Source: Pedobacter sp. V48
GTDB taxonomy: Bacteria > Bacteroidota > Bacteroidia > Sphingobacteriales > Sphingobacteriaceae
Assembly (NCBI RefSeq): GCF_000523515.1
Contig: NZ_AWRU01000006.1
Coordinates: forward strand, 510,621-548,206
Direction of reading: 5' to 3'
Length of the DNA: 37,586 bases
Shown: in pieces, positions 17,017 to 26,749 of the stretch
Position numbering within the stretch: position 1 is the stretch's first letter
Layout of the letters: each line of letters opens with the position of its first letter
Notes under the pieces: model-generated
What the model was told of the DNA's origin: nothing
Databases searched by the model: none
The model's input: only the letters and a program-made list of their open reading frames with translations
Made by a program: the position numbers and the translations under genes

Positions 17017-20000
17017 TTACCCCTTATGCGTTTCAACCCACTTACGGGCGTTTACAAAGGCTTCCATCCAAGGTGTAACTTCATCTTTACGTTCTTTAGG
17101 GTAATTTGCCCAATGCCATTGGAATAATGAACGCTCAATGTGTGGCATCATTACCAGGTGACGACCAGACTCATCGCACATCATTGCCGTGTTATAATCT
17201 GAACCGTTCGGACTTGCAGGATAAGTTTCATAAGCATACTTTGCTATGATCTGATATTTATCTTCCGAGTAAGGCAATTGGAACCTGCCTTCACCATGTG
17301 AAACCCATACACCCAATGTAGTTCCTGCCAATGTAGAAAGCATAACTGAATTGTTTTCTTGTAGGGTTAATGAGGTGAATATACTTTCGTGTTTACCACT
17401 TTCGTTATGCAGCATTTTTGGTTTTTCTGCATGGTCTTTATTGATTAAGCCAAGCTCAACAAATAGCTGACAGCCATTACAGATTCCTACAGATAATGTA
17501 TCTGGTCTGCTAAAGAAGTTTTCTAGTGCAATTTTAGCCTTTTCGTTGTACATAAAAGCGCCTGCCCATCCTTTGGCTGATCCTAAAACATCGGAGTTAG
17601 AGAAGCCACCAACCGCGCCAATGAACTGTATGTCTTCTAAAGTCTCTCTGCCTGCAATAAGGTCGGTCATGTGAACATCTTTTACGTCAAACCCTGCAAG
17701 GTACATGGCGTTAGCAAGTTCACGTTCAGAGTTGCTTCCTTTTTCACGAATAACAGCTGCTTTTGGTCTTGGTTTTGAAGCGTCAATAACCGGTTTCTTT
17801 CCGTCAAACTGAGCAGGGAAGTTGTATTTAAGTACGTGGTTTTTGTAGTTGTCAAAGCGTTCTTTTGCTTTTACAGGTCCACTTTGTCTTTTATCTAGCA
17901 GATAAGAAGTTTTGAACCATACATCACGTAAGTGATCAATGTCAAAAGATAAAGTATCTGAATTGTTTTTTACTTGTAAGCTGGCGGTTGAGGTAACTTC
18001 ACCAATTTTGTGATAAGCAACACCATTTGCAGAAAGGGTAGCCTCAACATCCTCACTTGCCTGGAATACAATACCTATGTTTTCGGCAAAAAGTAACTTA
18101 ATAATATCTTGCTCGCCTAAAGAAGAAAGATCTAACGATGCACCAAGATCACGATCTGCAAAGCAAAGTTCCAGTAAAGTAGTTATTAAACCACCGCTAC
18201 CTATATCATGTCCTGCTTGTATTTTGTCAGCTTTTATTAATTGCTGAAGTGTATTAAAAGCATTTTTAAGTTGATCTGCATTTTTAACATCAGGTGTTTC
18301 ATTGCCAATTCTGTTTAAGACTTGCGCAAATGAAGAACCGCCAAGTTTATAGCTGTCGTTAGATAGGTTGATGTAGTAAATTGAACCGCCATCTTTTTGT
18401 AAAACAGGCTCAACAACTTTAGTGATGTCGTTGCAATTTCCTGCTGCGGAGATAATCACAGTACCAGGTGCAATCACTTCATCTCCCTTATATTTTTGTT
18501 TCATCGACAGGGAATCTTTACCGGTTGGGATATTGATTCCTAAGCTGATTGCAAAATCAGAACAAGCTTTTACGGCTTCGTATAATCTGGCATCTTCACC
18601 TTCGTTTTTACATGCCCACATCCAGTTGGCTGAAAGGGAAACGCTTTTAAGCCCATCTTTTAATGGTGCCCACAGAATATTAGAAAGAGATTCCGCAATA
18701 GCAATACGACTTCCGGCTGCCGGATCAATTAACGCAGATAGGGGAGCGTGGCCTACTGACGTTGCAATGCCTTCTTTTCCCTGAAAATCTAACGCCATAA
18801 CACCGCAGTTGTTAAGTGGCAATTGTAGTGGTCCGGCACATTGTTGTTTGGCAACGCGGCCACCCACACAACGGTCAACCTTGTTGGTTAACCAGTCTTT
18901 AGAGGCAACTGCTTCAAGCTGTAACACTTGTTCCAGATAAACATTTAACTGTGCTTTATCATAAGTAACCGGCTCGTATTTTCTATCAATGGTTTTGTCT
19001 TCCATGATCACCTTTGGAGAACTGCCAAACATGTCTTTTAGTTCAAGGTCCATAGGTTTAGCTCCGGTAGTTGCCGATTCAAATGTAAAGCGGTGATCGC
19101 CTGTAACTGTACCTACAGTGTACATTGGAGAGCGCTCACGATCTGCAATTTTTTGAAGTGTTTCTATATGTTCTTGTCCGATTACCAGACCCATACGCTC
19201 CTGAGATTCGTTACCAATAATCTCTTTAGCTGAAAGGGTAGGATCACCGACAGGTAATTTATCAAGATCTATTTTTCCACCGGTTTCTTCAACCAGTTCA
19301 GAAAGGCAGTTTAAGTGACCACCGGCACCATGATCATGTATCGATACGATGCTGTTATGATCGCTCTCAACCATGCCACGTACAGCGTTGGCTGCCCTTT
19401 TTTGCATTTCAGGATTAGATCTCTGAATGGCATTTAATTCAATTCCACTTCCAAGGGCGCCAGTATCCGCAGATGATACTGCAGCACCACCCATACCAAT
19501 TCTATAATTTTCTCCTCCAAGAACAACAATTTTATCACCTTCAGAAGGTTTTTGCTTTTTTGCCTGGCTGGCCTTACCATAACCAACACCACCAGCAAGC
19601 ATGATCACTTTATCGAAACCAAGTTTACGTCCGCCTTCTTCATGTTCGAATGTAAGCACGGAACCGGTGATTAGCGGTTGGCCAAATTTATTTCCAAAAT
19701 CAGTTGCTCCATTAGAAGCTTTGATCAGGATGTCCATTGGAGTTTGGTATAGCCATTTTCTTTCTTCAACACCTTTTTCCCAAGGGCGATTTTCTTCCAA
19801 TCTTGATAAGGCAGTCATATAAACTGCAGTACCAGCCAAAGGCAGTGAGCCTTGTCCACCTGCAAGTCTGTCTCTAATTTCGCCACCTGATCCGGTTGCT
19901 GCACCATTAAATGGTTCTACAGTTGTTGGGAAGTTATGTGTTTCTGCTTTTACAGAAATTACGGATTCAAAATCGCTGATTGCATAATAGTCGGGCTCAT

Positions 20001-20682
20001 CAGCACGTTTAGGTGCAAACTGCTGAACTACCGGACCTTTAATAAAGGCAACATTGTCTTTATATGCAGAAACAATATCATTAGGGTTTTCTTCTGATGT
20101 TTTGCGGATCAGCTTGAAAAGAGATGTTGGCTGTTCTACACCATCGATAACGAATTTCCCGTTGAAGATTTTATGGCGACAGTGTTCTGAATTTACCTGA
20201 GAAAAACCAAATACTTCTGAATCTGTAAGTGCTCTTCCGAGTGTTTTAGAAAGACCATTCAGATACGCTACTTCTTCATCACTTAGTGATAAACCTTCCT
20301 GTTTATTATAGGCCGCAATATCGCCAACCTCAATAATAGGTTCGGGTTGTATATTAATGGTATATATATCCTGATTAAGCTCCTGGTATTTTTGAGATAG
20401 CATTGGGTCGAAATCAGAAAAACCTTCTTCTACTTTATGAAATTCTTCAATCCTGATGATTCCTTCGATGGCCATATTCTGTGTAATCTCTACCGCATTT
20501 GTACTCCATGGAGTTATCATTGCTGCTCGAGGTCCGACAAAAAAATCTGTTAATACGGTTTCTTGCTTTAATTTTGCACCGCCAAACAGCCATTCTAATT
20601 TTGTAATATCAGTATCGGATAAGTTTTGCGCGGTTTGTAAAGCGAAAACTGTATTGGATTGATTGGAGAAGAAATAAATCAT
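17017..20682 (-). CDS. purL: Phosphoribosylformylglycinamidine synthase, single-chain
   Basis: A 1221-residue large FGAM synthetase, the single-chain type (synthetase fused to a glutaminase) as in enterobacteria, rather than the three-subunit PurS/PurL/PurQ type. It converts FGAR + glutamine + ATP to FGAM in purine synthesis. The middle part has SVKAETHNFPTTVEPFNGAA followed by TGSGGEIRD, the GGENYRIGMGGAAVSS segment and HDHGAGGHLNCLSELVEE. The C-terminal ~260 residues are a class I glutamine amidotransferase with VGICNGCQ (nucleophile Cys near residue 1065) and the His-bearing MPHIERSLFQWHWANYP. Complete and unbroken. Its product feeds PurM, encoded elsewhere in the window. It has a probable -7 box and divergently faces trmN6. 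Confidence 0.96.
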   Translation of the reverse strand: MIYFFSNQSNTVFALQTAQNLSDTDITKLEWLFGGAKLKQETVLTDFFVGPRAAMITPWSTNAVEITQNMAIEGIIRIEEFHKVEEGFSDFDPMLSQKYQELNQDIYTINIQPEPIIEVGDIAAYNKQEGLSLSDEEVAYLNGLSKTLGRALTDSEVFGFSQVNSEHCRHKIFNGKFVIDGVEQPTSLFKLIRKTSEENPNDIVSAYKDNVAFIKGPVVQQFAPKRADEPDYYAISDFESVISVKAETHNFPTTVEPFNGAATGSGGEIRDRLAGGQGSLPLAGTAVYMTALSRLEENRPWEKGVEERKWLYQTPMDILIKASNGATDFGNKFGQPLITGSVLTFEHEEGGRKLGFDKVIMLAGGVGYGKASQAKKQKPSEGDKIVVLGGENYRIGMGGAAVSSADTGALGSGIELNAIQRSNPEMQKRAANAVRGMVESDHNSIVSIHDHGAGGHLNCLSELVEETGGKIDLDKLPVGDPTLSAKEIIGNESQERMGLVIGQEHIETLQKIADRERSPMYTVGTVTGDHRFTFESATTGAKPMDLELKDMFGSSPKVIMEDKTIDRKYEPVTYDKAQLNVYLEQVLQLEAVASKDWLTNKVDRCVGGRVAKQQCAGPLQLPLNNCGVMALDFQGKEGIATSVGHAPLSALIDPAAGSRIAIAESLSNILWAPLKDGLKSVSLSANWMWACKNEGEDARLYEAVKACSDFAISLGINIPTGKDSLSMKQKYKGDEVIAPGTVIISAAGNCNDITKVVEPVLQKDGGSIYYINLSNDSYKLGGSSFAQVLNRIGNETPDVKNADQLKNAFNTLQQLIKADKIQAGHDIGSGGLITTLLELCFADRDLGASLDLSSLGEQDIIKLLFAENIGIVFQASEDVEATLSANGVAYHKIGEVTSTASLQVKNNSDTLSFDIDHLRDVWFKTSYLLDKRQSGPVKAKERFDNYKNHVLKYNFPAQFDGKKPVIDASKPRPKAAVIREKGSNSERELANAMYLAGFDVKDVHMTDLIAGRETLEDIQFIGAVGGFSNSDVLGSAKGWAGAFMYNEKAKIALENFFSRPDTLSVGICNGCQLFVELGLINKDHAEKPKMLHNESGKHESIFTSLTLQENNSVMLSTLAGTTLGVWVSHGEGRFQLPYSEDKYQIIAKYAYETYPASPNGSDYNTAMMCDESGRHLVMMPHIERSLFQWHWANYPKERKDEVTPWMEAFVNARKWVETHKG

Positions 20683-20699
20683 TGTAGTGTTTTGAGCCG

Positions 20700-20707
20700 C
20701 AAATTTA
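20700..20707 (-). promoter_or_regulatory. Candidate -7 box of purL
   Basis: TAAATTTG on the minus strand, 17 nt before the purL ATG, matches TAnnTTTG. No matching TTG element was found at 19 nt, so the call is tentative. No purine riboswitch was seen in the 78-bp gap to trmN6. Confidence 0.4.
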
Positions 20708-20760
20708 GCGTTAAAATTTTAAAACCGCGAAGGTAGAATGTAATATATTCGCAGAAGCGT

Positions 20761-21465
20761 ATGGGAAGTATTTTTAAATTTAAGCAGTTTGAGGTAAACC
20801 AATCGGGTTGTGCCATGAAAATTAATACTGACGGAGTGTTATTAGGTGCCGTTGTTCAAAAAAATGACACTAAACAAATACTCGATATTGGAACCGGTAC
20901 GGGTGTTATTGCTTTAATGTTGGCACAGCGTTTTCCGGATGCACTTGTTGATGCTGTAGAAATAGATGAATCGGCAGCATTAGCAGCGGCTGCTAATTTT
21001 AGTAATTCTAATTTTTCTGCAAGAGTTAAAGCCTACCATTGTGCTATTGCAGCGTATAATACTGATATTAAATATGACTTGATTGTTTCCAATCCCCCTT
21101 ATTTTGTTAACGACCTTAAAAATCCGGAACAAAGAAAAGGGATTGCAAGGCATGCTGATCAGGACTTTTTTGAGTTGCTGTTAATGAAAACTTCGGAGCT
21201 ATTAACTGATGAAGGATGTATTTGGTTAATACTCCCGGTTAAGCAAGCGGAGTTTGTGGTTGAGCGGGCAGCAGCATTTAATCTGGTGCTTGGCGAAAGA
21301 ATAAATGTTTGTTCTGATGAAAGTAAGCCGGTTTTCCGTCATATTATTTGCCTCCAGCGGAAAGTGGTTGCGCCAAAGATTAGTGATTTCTTCATTTACG
21401 AATCTGAAAAAATATATACCGAAGCGTATAAGAGATTACTTAAAGATTTCTTGCTGGCTTTTTAG
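20761..21465 (+). CDS. trmN6: tRNA1(Val) (adenine(37)-N6)-methyltransferase
   Basis: A 234-residue SAM-dependent N6-adenine methyltransferase of the TrmN6/YfiC group, which methylates A37 of tRNA-Val in the cytoplasm. The start GSIFKFKQFEVNQSGCAMKI and INTDGVLLGA segment are typical of this group. Motif I is ILDIGTGTGVIALMLAQR (about 41-58), an acidic ribose-binding Glu follows in AVEIDES, and the catalytic motif IV is IVSNPPYF near residue 107-114. Length is normal. It is divergent from purL (78-bp gap) and precedes a phosphoesterase by 55 nt. Other small N6-methyltransferases share NPPY, so the exact tRNA target is by family resemblance. Confidence 0.9.
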   Translation: MGSIFKFKQFEVNQSGCAMKINTDGVLLGAVVQKNDTKQILDIGTGTGVIALMLAQRFPDALVDAVEIDESAALAAAANFSNSNFSARVKAYHCAIAAYNTDIKYDLIVSNPPYFVNDLKNPEQRKGIARHADQDFFELLLMKTSELLTDEGCIWLILPVKQAEFVVERAAAFNLVLGERINVCSDESKPVFRHIICLQRKVVAPKISDFFIYESEKIYTEAYKRLLKDFLLAF

Positions 21466-21494
21466 TTGGATAAATATCATTATACATAGCTTTG
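21466..21494 (+). promoter_or_regulatory. Candidate promoter of the phosphoesterase-fbp unit
   Basis: TTG (21466-21468), an 18-nt spacer and TAGCTTTG (21487-21494) match the Bacteroidota promoter pattern. It begins right after the trmN6 stop, 27 nt before the phosphoesterase start. Confidence 0.5.
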
Positions 21495-21520
21495 TTTGAT
21501 ACATATTAAGAACATATACT

Positions 21521-22012
21521 TTGACTAAGATAGGCCTGATTTCTGATACACATGGATTTTTGGATCCAGCGGTTTTCAAACACTTTGCCGATTGCGATGA
21601 AATATGGCATGCGGGAGATTTTGGGCCCAATGTAGCCGAAGAGCTTGCTGCCTTTAAACCATTGCGTGGCGTTTACGGAAATATTGATGGTAAAGAGATT
21701 AGAGCCCTTTACCCTGAACACTTGCGTTTCAATTGTGAAGACCTTGATGTATGGATAACACATATTGGTGGTTATCCGGGGAAATATGCTCCACAGGTAA
21801 AGGGTGAAATATACACTAAGCCTCCGAAATTATTTATTACCGGGCATTCACATATTTTAAAGGTTATGTACGACAAGAAAATCGATTGTTTACATATAAA
21901 TCCCGGTGCAGCAGGGAATTCGGGCTGGCACAAGATTAAAACTTTAATTAGATTTTCTGTTTCAGAAGAAAAAATACATAACTTAGAGGCCATAGAAATA
22001 GGCGTTAGATAA
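21521..22012 (+). CDS. YfcE/MJ0936-type metallophosphoesterase
   Basis: A 163-residue calcineurin-like phosphodiesterase. All metal-site motifs of the small YfcE-type family are seen: LISDTHG (5-12), WHAGDFG, VYGNIDG, the THIGGYPG turn, and GHSH followed by INPGA. It probably hydrolyses phosphodiesters or phosphomonoesters in the cytoplasm with two metal ions; the natural substrate is not known for most members. The start is a TTG at 21521: the next residues, TKIGLISDTHG, begin the first motif at once, so no later start is possible and no in-frame ATG precedes it. The fbp gene follows after 21 nt, suggesting cotranscription. Confidence 0.88.
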   Translation: MTKIGLISDTHGFLDPAVFKHFADCDEIWHAGDFGPNVAEELAAFKPLRGVYGNIDGKEIRALYPEHLRFNCEDLDVWITHIGGYPGKYAPQVKGEIYTKPPKLFITGHSHILKVMYDKKIDCLHINPGAAGNSGWHKIKTLIRFSVSEEKIHNLEAIEIGVR

Positions 22013-22033
22013 CGTATTAAATACACTAAGTAT

Positions 22034-23119
22034 ATGTCAGGTATAAAAACACTGGGTCAATTTATAATAGAAAAACAGGCCGATTTCCCTTATGCAAAAG
22101 GAGAGCTTTCAAGATTGCTGCGGGATATTGGTATTGCCTCCAAAATAGTTAACCGGGAGGTGAACAAAGCAGGTCTGGTTGATATACTGGGAGCAGCCGG
22201 AACCATGAATATTCAGGGTGAAGGTCAACAGAAGCTTGATGTATATGCTAATACGCAATTTATAAGTGCGCTGACCAGTGGTGGTGAATGTTGTATTGTT
22301 GCAACTGAAGAAGAGGATGAGTTTGTGAAAATTGATTCGCCAGTATCTAAAAATGCCAAATACATAGTGTGTATTGACCCGCTCGATGGTTCTTCTAATA
22401 TTGATTGTAATGTTGCTGTAGGTACTATTTTCTCGATTTACAGAAGAAAATCTACAAACGGAGAGGCTACTTTACAGGATGTTTTGCAAAAAGGGACCGA
22501 GCAGGTGGCCGCCGGTTACGTGATTTATGGATCCTCTACCATGTTGGTGTATACTACAGGTAAGGGGGTGAACGGTTTTACCTTGGATCCTTCCATCGGA
22601 GAGTTTTGCTTATCCCATCCAAATATGAAGATACCCCCAAATGGGAATATTTATTCCTTAAATGAAGGAAACTATGTGCATTTTCCGGAAGGGGTAAAAA
22701 AATATCTAAAATATGTACAGGTTGAAGATGCGGCCACCAATAGGCCGTATACATCGAGGTATATTGGATCGATGGTAGGCGACATTCATCGGAATTTAAT
22801 AAAGGGAGGCATATATATTTATCCTACCACCGCCCGATCTCCTAACGGGAAATTGCGGTTATTGTATGAATGTAACCCAATGGCTTTTATAGTTGAACAA
22901 GCAGGAGGAGTTGCTTCGGATGGTTTTAACAGGATATTGGAAATAGAACCAACAGAATTACATCAGCGCACAGCTATATTTATAGGGTCAGAACATATGG
23001 TTCATGTTGCAGAGTCATTAATGTTGGAATTCTCGTCTGAGAAAAAATCAGATTCCCGTTATGTTTCTGGTACTGAGGCTAAACTGGAGCAAATGGGAGT
23101 AGTTGGCGGCATAGATTAA
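22034..23119 (+). CDS. fbp: Fructose-1,6-bisphosphatase, class I
   Basis: A 361-residue class I FBPase, which removes the 1-phosphate of fructose-1,6-bisphosphate in gluconeogenesis. The signature [20 protein letters not shown] (metal-binding Asp115 and Asp118 region) is present, as are ATEEEDE upstream of it, the substrate-site [20 protein letters not shown], and [17 protein letters not shown] near the C terminus. It is about 25 residues longer than the common ~335, from a tail after residue 335 that looks loosely structured ([20 protein letters not shown]). It is the last gene of a small plus-strand group and is followed by 116 bp before the next gene. No terminator hairpin was recognised. 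Confidence 0.95.
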   Translation: MSGIKTLGQFIIEKQADFPYAKGELSRLLRDIGIASKIVNREVNKAGLVDILGAAGTMNIQGEGQQKLDVYANTQFISALTSGGECCIVATEEEDEFVKIDSPVSKNAKYIVCIDPLDGSSNIDCNVAVGTIFSIYRRKSTNGEATLQDVLQKGTEQVAAGYVIYGSSTMLVYTTGKGVNGFTLDPSIGEFCLSHPNMKIPPNGNIYSLNEGNYVHFPEGVKKYLKYVQVEDAATNRPYTSRYIGSMVGDIHRNLIKGGIYIYPTTARSPNGKLRLLYECNPMAFIVEQAGGVASDGFNRILEIEPTELHQRTAIFIGSEHMVHVAESLMLEFSSEKKSDSRYVSGTEAKLEQMGVVGGID

Positions 23120-23158
23120 TAGATGCCTTTTGTTTAATGAAAATATATTAATATTTAA

Positions 23159-23172
23159 TATGTTTGTGCATG
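23159..23172 (+). promoter_or_regulatory. Candidate GntR operator / -7 box, copy 1 (upstream of the acetylesterase)
   Basis: TATGTTTGTGCATG matches the shared motif TATGTWTGTRCAWR with the G variant at the R position. The first 8 bases are a -7 box (TAnnTTTG). A TTTG lies 26 nt upstream, longer than usual. It is 64 nt before the acetylesterase start. Confidence 0.45.
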
Positions 23173-23235
23173 GCGGTATCCGGTTCTAATAGTTTATAAC
23201 GATCTGGTATTGCATTATGTAACCAAATTAAACAA

Positions 23236-25242
23236 ATGAACATCTTGAACCTCAATTCCGTTAAATTCTTTAAAGGCAGCTTATTGCTTGCCTCATTATT
23301 TTTAAGCGCTGTAGTACAGGCAAAGGTAACTTTGCCTTCTGTATTTAGTGATAACATGGTTTTTCAACAAAAAACCAATGTTGCTATCTGGGGAAATACC
23401 GATGCAGGAAAAACTGTAAAAGTTACCGCTACCTGGAATAATAAAACTTATACTGCTAAAGCGGGTAGTGATGGAAAGTTTAAAGTTGTGTTGCCCACTC
23501 CTTCTTTTGGCGGGCCATATAGTGTTAGTATTTCTGATGGAGACGTTACTAAGTTAAGCAATGTGCTTATTGGTGATGTTTGGATTTGCTCAGGGCAATC
23601 TAACATGGAAATGCCATTAGCCGGATGGGGGAAAGTCAATAATTATGAACAGGAAATAAATGATGCAAATTATCCGAACATCAGATTGTTGCACACTGTT
23701 CAGGTAACCAGCAATTCGCCGTTAAAAGATGCTAAGGTATATAATGATGGATGGCAAGCATGTACACCTAAATACGTTGCGAACTTTTCGTCAGTTGCCT
23801 ACTTTTTTGCCCGCGAGATCAATAAAAGAACAGGTGTCCCTATTGGATTGATAAATACTTCGTGGGGCGGAACTATTGCGGAGGCGTGGACTAGTGCGGG
23901 TACACTTAAAACGATACCAGATTTTGTAGAAGCAGTTAACAAAATTGAAACCTCCAGCAAAGATAAAGACGTCTCTAGCTTTAAACAGAAATTGGAAGCC
24001 TGGCAAAAGCTGGTATTAAATAAAGATGCCGGTATAGTTCAGGGTAAACCTGCATGGTTGGATGCTTCACTTGACGTTTCATCATGGAAAAACATGACTA
24101 TGCCTTCGTTATGGGAGAAGAGTGGAATGCCTGGTTTTGATGGTGTTGTTTGGTTTAGAAAAAATATAACCATCCCTCAATCATGGGCGGGCAAAGACTT
24201 AAAGGTTAATTTGGGTACTATAGATGATAATGATGTTACTTTTTTTAATGGAGAAAAAATAGGTCAAACAGAAGGATTTAATGTGCCACGTACTTATACT
24301 ATCGCTGCAAATAAAGTAAAAGCAGGAACATTTGCTCTGGTAGTAAGGGTGTTTGATGGTGCCGGAGATGGTGGCCTTTACGGCGATAAAAATGTATTAT
24401 CACTGGTCTCTGCAAATGGAGAGCGTTTATCGCTTGATGGAGATTGGCAATACAAGGTAGGGGTAAATTTAAAAGACGTAGCGCCTATGCCTGCTTCAAA
24501 TGATGGCCCTAACAGAGTAACGGTACTGTATAATGCGATGATCAATCCCTATTTGCAATTCCCGATTAAAGGAGCTATTTGGTACCAGGGAGAAAGTAAT
24601 GCCGGCCGGGCAAATCAATATCGTAAACTTTTTCCTGCAATGATTAAAGATTGGAGAAAAAGCTGGAATCAACCTAGCTTTCCATTTTACTTTGTTCAGC
24701 TCGCTAATTTTATGCAGGCCGTAAGGGAACCAAAGCCTTCTGAATGGGCAGAGTTAAGAGATGCGCAGCGTGAAACACTTTCACTTCCAAATACCGGTAT
24801 GGCTGTTTCTATTGACATCGGTGACGCTGTAGATATTCATCCAAAAAACAAACAGGATGTTGGTAAGCGGTTAGCATTTATAGCACTTGCTAAAGATTAT
24901 GGAGTTAAAATTCCTTATAGCGGCCCAGTATACCAATCCCAGAAAGTTGAGGGTAGTACAATAGCATTGACCTTTGGATCTACTGATGGCGGTTTAAAAG
25001 CTAGTGACGGAGCAGAATTAAAGGGCTTTTCTGTGGCCGGTTCAGATCAGAAATTTCATTGGGCCAAAGCTGTAATAAAAGGAAATCAGGTTGTTGTTAG
25101 TAGTGCCGAAGTGCCTAATCCTATTTCAGTGAGATATGCCTGGGCTGATAACCCACAGTGTAATTTCGTTAATGGCGCGGGGCTTCCGGCTTCGCCATTC
25201 AGAACTGATAACTGGCCTGATACTACGTTTGGAAAAAAGTAA
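23236..25242 (+). CDS. Secreted sialate O-acetylesterase-like carbohydrate esterase
   Basis: A 668-residue exported esterase of the sialate O-acetylesterase (SASA) type, which removes O-acetyl groups from sugars. The signal peptide ends near residue 29 (VVQAK). An N-terminal beta-domain (about 30-105: LPSVFSDNMVFQQKTNVAIW) precedes the SGNH catalytic domain with GQSNMEMP, nucleophile Ser122; GLINTSWGGTIAEAW supplies a block II-like segment; a jelly-roll insert (about 275-420) has GKDLKVNLGTIDDNDVTFFN; then KGAIWYQGESNAG and the catalytic pair Asp533 and His535 in DIHPKNKQDVG. All key residues are present. The target may be an acetylated polysaccharide rather than sialic acid, given its place beside mannosidases. 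It has its own terminator and a candidate operator. Confidence 0.92.
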   Translation: MNILNLNSVKFFKGSLLLASLFLSAVVQAKVTLPSVFSDNMVFQQKTNVAIWGNTDAGKTVKVTATWNNKTYTAKAGSDGKFKVVLPTPSFGGPYSVSISDGDVTKLSNVLIGDVWICSGQSNMEMPLAGWGKVNNYEQEINDANYPNIRLLHTVQVTSNSPLKDAKVYNDGWQACTPKYVANFSSVAYFFAREINKRTGVPIGLINTSWGGTIAEAWTSAGTLKTIPDFVEAVNKIETSSKDKDVSSFKQKLEAWQKLVLNKDAGIVQGKPAWLDASLDVSSWKNMTMPSLWEKSGMPGFDGVVWFRKNITIPQSWAGKDLKVNLGTIDDNDVTFFNGEKIGQTEGFNVPRTYTIAANKVKAGTFALVVRVFDGAGDGGLYGDKNVLSLVSANGERLSLDGDWQYKVGVNLKDVAPMPASNDGPNRVTVLYNAMINPYLQFPIKGAIWYQGESNAGRANQYRKLFPAMIKDWRKSWNQPSFPFYFVQLANFMQAVREPKPSEWAELRDAQRETLSLPNTGMAVSIDIGDAVDIHPKNKQDVGKRLAFIALAKDYGVKIPYSGPVYQSQKVEGSTIALTFGSTDGGLKASDGAELKGFSVAGSDQKFHWAKAVIKGNQVVVSSAEVPNPISVRYAWADNPQCNFVNGAGLPASPFRTDNWPDTTFGKK

Positions 25243-25264
25243 AGCGATAACTGAAATTGTTTGA

Positions 25265-25309
25265 ATCCCCCAGGTTACATTCAAAAATGTGGTCTGGGGG
25301 ATATTTTTT
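25265..25309 (+). terminator. Intrinsic terminator of the acetylesterase gene
   Basis: ATCCCCCAG (25265-25273) pairs with CTGGGGGAT (25294-25302); a small ACATT/AATGT stem lies inside the loop, and six T follow at 25304-25309. It starts 22 nt after the stop codon. Confidence 0.82.
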
Positions 25310-25344
25310 ACCCATAAATTGAAATTTAGCAGTGAAAAATTTGA

Positions 25345-25380
25345 TTGCATAAAATTAATATGTAACTATGTATGTACAAA
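25345..25380 (+). promoter_or_regulatory. Promoter with overlapping candidate GntR operator, copy 2
   Basis: TTG (25345-25347), a 19-nt spacer and TATGTATG (25367-25374) form a near-consensus promoter. The -7 box is the left part of TATGTATGTACAAA (25367-25380), which matches the shared motif TATGTWTGTRCAWR. It serves the glycosidase-GH92 operon. Confidence 0.5.
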
Positions 25381-25432
25381 TAGCGTAAATCATTACTTGT
25401 AGCGAATCCTAAACGCCCAATAAATACTATAT

Positions 25433-26737
25433 ATGAGAATAAGAATACTAATGATAGCTTGTTTAAGTGCTTTTGCTCTAAGTAAAAGCACGAAGGGACA
25501 AAGTGTTTTATCCACCAGTGTTTCTAAAAGAACTGAATCTATTAAACCTTCTGCTGATACCGTAAAGGAAATGGCGGAGACCTTAATAAAGAAAGGCTTT
25601 ACAGCCGGAGATGGTTATGGTGAGGTATGGATAAGAGATCTTAATACTTTTTTGACTGTTGCCTGTAAAGTGAATGATAAGGATCTGATAAAAAAACACC
25701 TGATTACTTTCTTTCAATTTCAACAACCCGACGGCGGAATTTTAGACGGCTATATTCCTATAAAAAAAGGGGGTGTTTCATATGATTTTTATCATTCGGC
25801 ACTTGCTCCAGGTTATGCGGGGCATAAAAATACGGTAGAGACCGATCAGGAGACTTCTCTTGTACAAGCCATTGCTAAGTATATAAGAGGTACTGGTGAT
25901 AAAGCCATTTTGAAGGATACCGTTGCCGGGGCATCTGTACAAAAACACCTGGAACAAGCTATGGAGTTTCTGCTTACCCAACGCTTCGAAAAAAAATACG
26001 GATTGGTATGGGGCGCAACGACTGTAGATTGGGGAGATGTGCAGCCAGAACATAGCTGGGGTGTGGTATTGGATTCTAACTCGCACAGAACCATAGATAT
26101 TTATGATAATGCAATGTTCATAATTGCCATCAATGATTTTCTAGGTATGGCAGATTTATCGCCAAAATCACAAAAATATTGGAAAGACATTAAAAGAAGC
26201 TTAACTGCAAATGTTCGTAAACATCTTTGGGATAAAAACCAACAGAAATTTGTACCACATATATATTTAAATGGTTCACCATTTCCAGCATCATTTAATG
26301 AATCGGAGATTTATTATCACGGAGGAACTGCAATTGCCATAGAGGCCGGCCTTTTAAGTAAAGAGGAAGTAAGGGCTGCTTACAAAAAAATGCAGGAAAA
26401 TGTGAAGAAAGCCAACGCAGCAACAATAGGTTTAACGATATACCCAGTATATCCAAAAGGATTTTTTAAAAATACTGGTATGGGGCCTTATTCGTACCAG
26501 AATGGTGGAGACTGGACCTGGTTTGGTGGCAGAATGGTGTCTCAACTTATCCGTTACGATCTTCTTGAGGAAGCTTGTGAAGCCATGGAGCCCATGTTGG
26601 ATCGTGTAATAAAAAACAAAGGCTTTTATGAATGGTATACGCCAGACAATAAGCCTCAGGGCTCATCTAGTTTTAGAGGAGAAGCAGGAGTCTTGTGGAG
26701 TGCAATTACGGAACTTGAACAGAAGACTAAAAAATAA
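25433..26737 (+). CDS. Exported six-hairpin glycosidase-like protein, unclassified
   Basis: A 434-residue protein with a signal peptide (to about residue 22). The repeated pattern of helix pairs, with the acid-rich turns VWIRDLNTFLTVA, WGDVQPEHSWG, NESEIYYHGGTAIAIEAGL and the Trp-rich NGGDWTWFGGRMVSQLIRY, is that of an (alpha/alpha)6-barrel glycosidase. GEVWIRD near residues 63-69 recalls the acid motif WLRD of several exo-acting families. I cannot place it in a known GH family; it does not show the full GH125 or GH100 signatures. It is 12 nt before a GH92 gene, so it probably acts on the same mannoside substrate. Substrate and mechanism are unknown. Confidence 0.75.
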   Translation: MRIRILMIACLSAFALSKSTKGQSVLSTSVSKRTESIKPSADTVKEMAETLIKKGFTAGDGYGEVWIRDLNTFLTVACKVNDKDLIKKHLITFFQFQQPDGGILDGYIPIKKGGVSYDFYHSALAPGYAGHKNTVETDQETSLVQAIAKYIRGTGDKAILKDTVAGASVQKHLEQAMEFLLTQRFEKKYGLVWGATTVDWGDVQPEHSWGVVLDSNSHRTIDIYDNAMFIIAINDFLGMADLSPKSQKYWKDIKRSLTANVRKHLWDKNQQKFVPHIYLNGSPFPASFNESEIYYHGGTAIAIEAGLLSKEEVRAAYKKMQENVKKANAATIGLTIYPVYPKGFFKNTGMGPYSYQNGGDWTWFGGRMVSQLIRYDLLEEACEAMEPMLDRVIKNKGFYEWYTPDNKPQGSSSFRGEAGVLWSAITELEQKTKK

Positions 26738-26749
26738 TTTTAACAGGAA

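Noticed and set aside
17545..17565. TTGTACATA inside purL, and TGTACA inside purL near 19118, in fbp near 22711 and in the second GH92 near 35309, as further GntR sites
   Set aside because: They lie within coding regions, lack the TATGTWTG left part, and are expected by chance at this rate.
1423..20682. purM and purL as one split purine operon interrupted by the insertion of the polysaccharide locus
   Set aside because: purM has its own -7 box and follows the glutamine synthetase terminator; no repeats, integrase or scar support an insertion.
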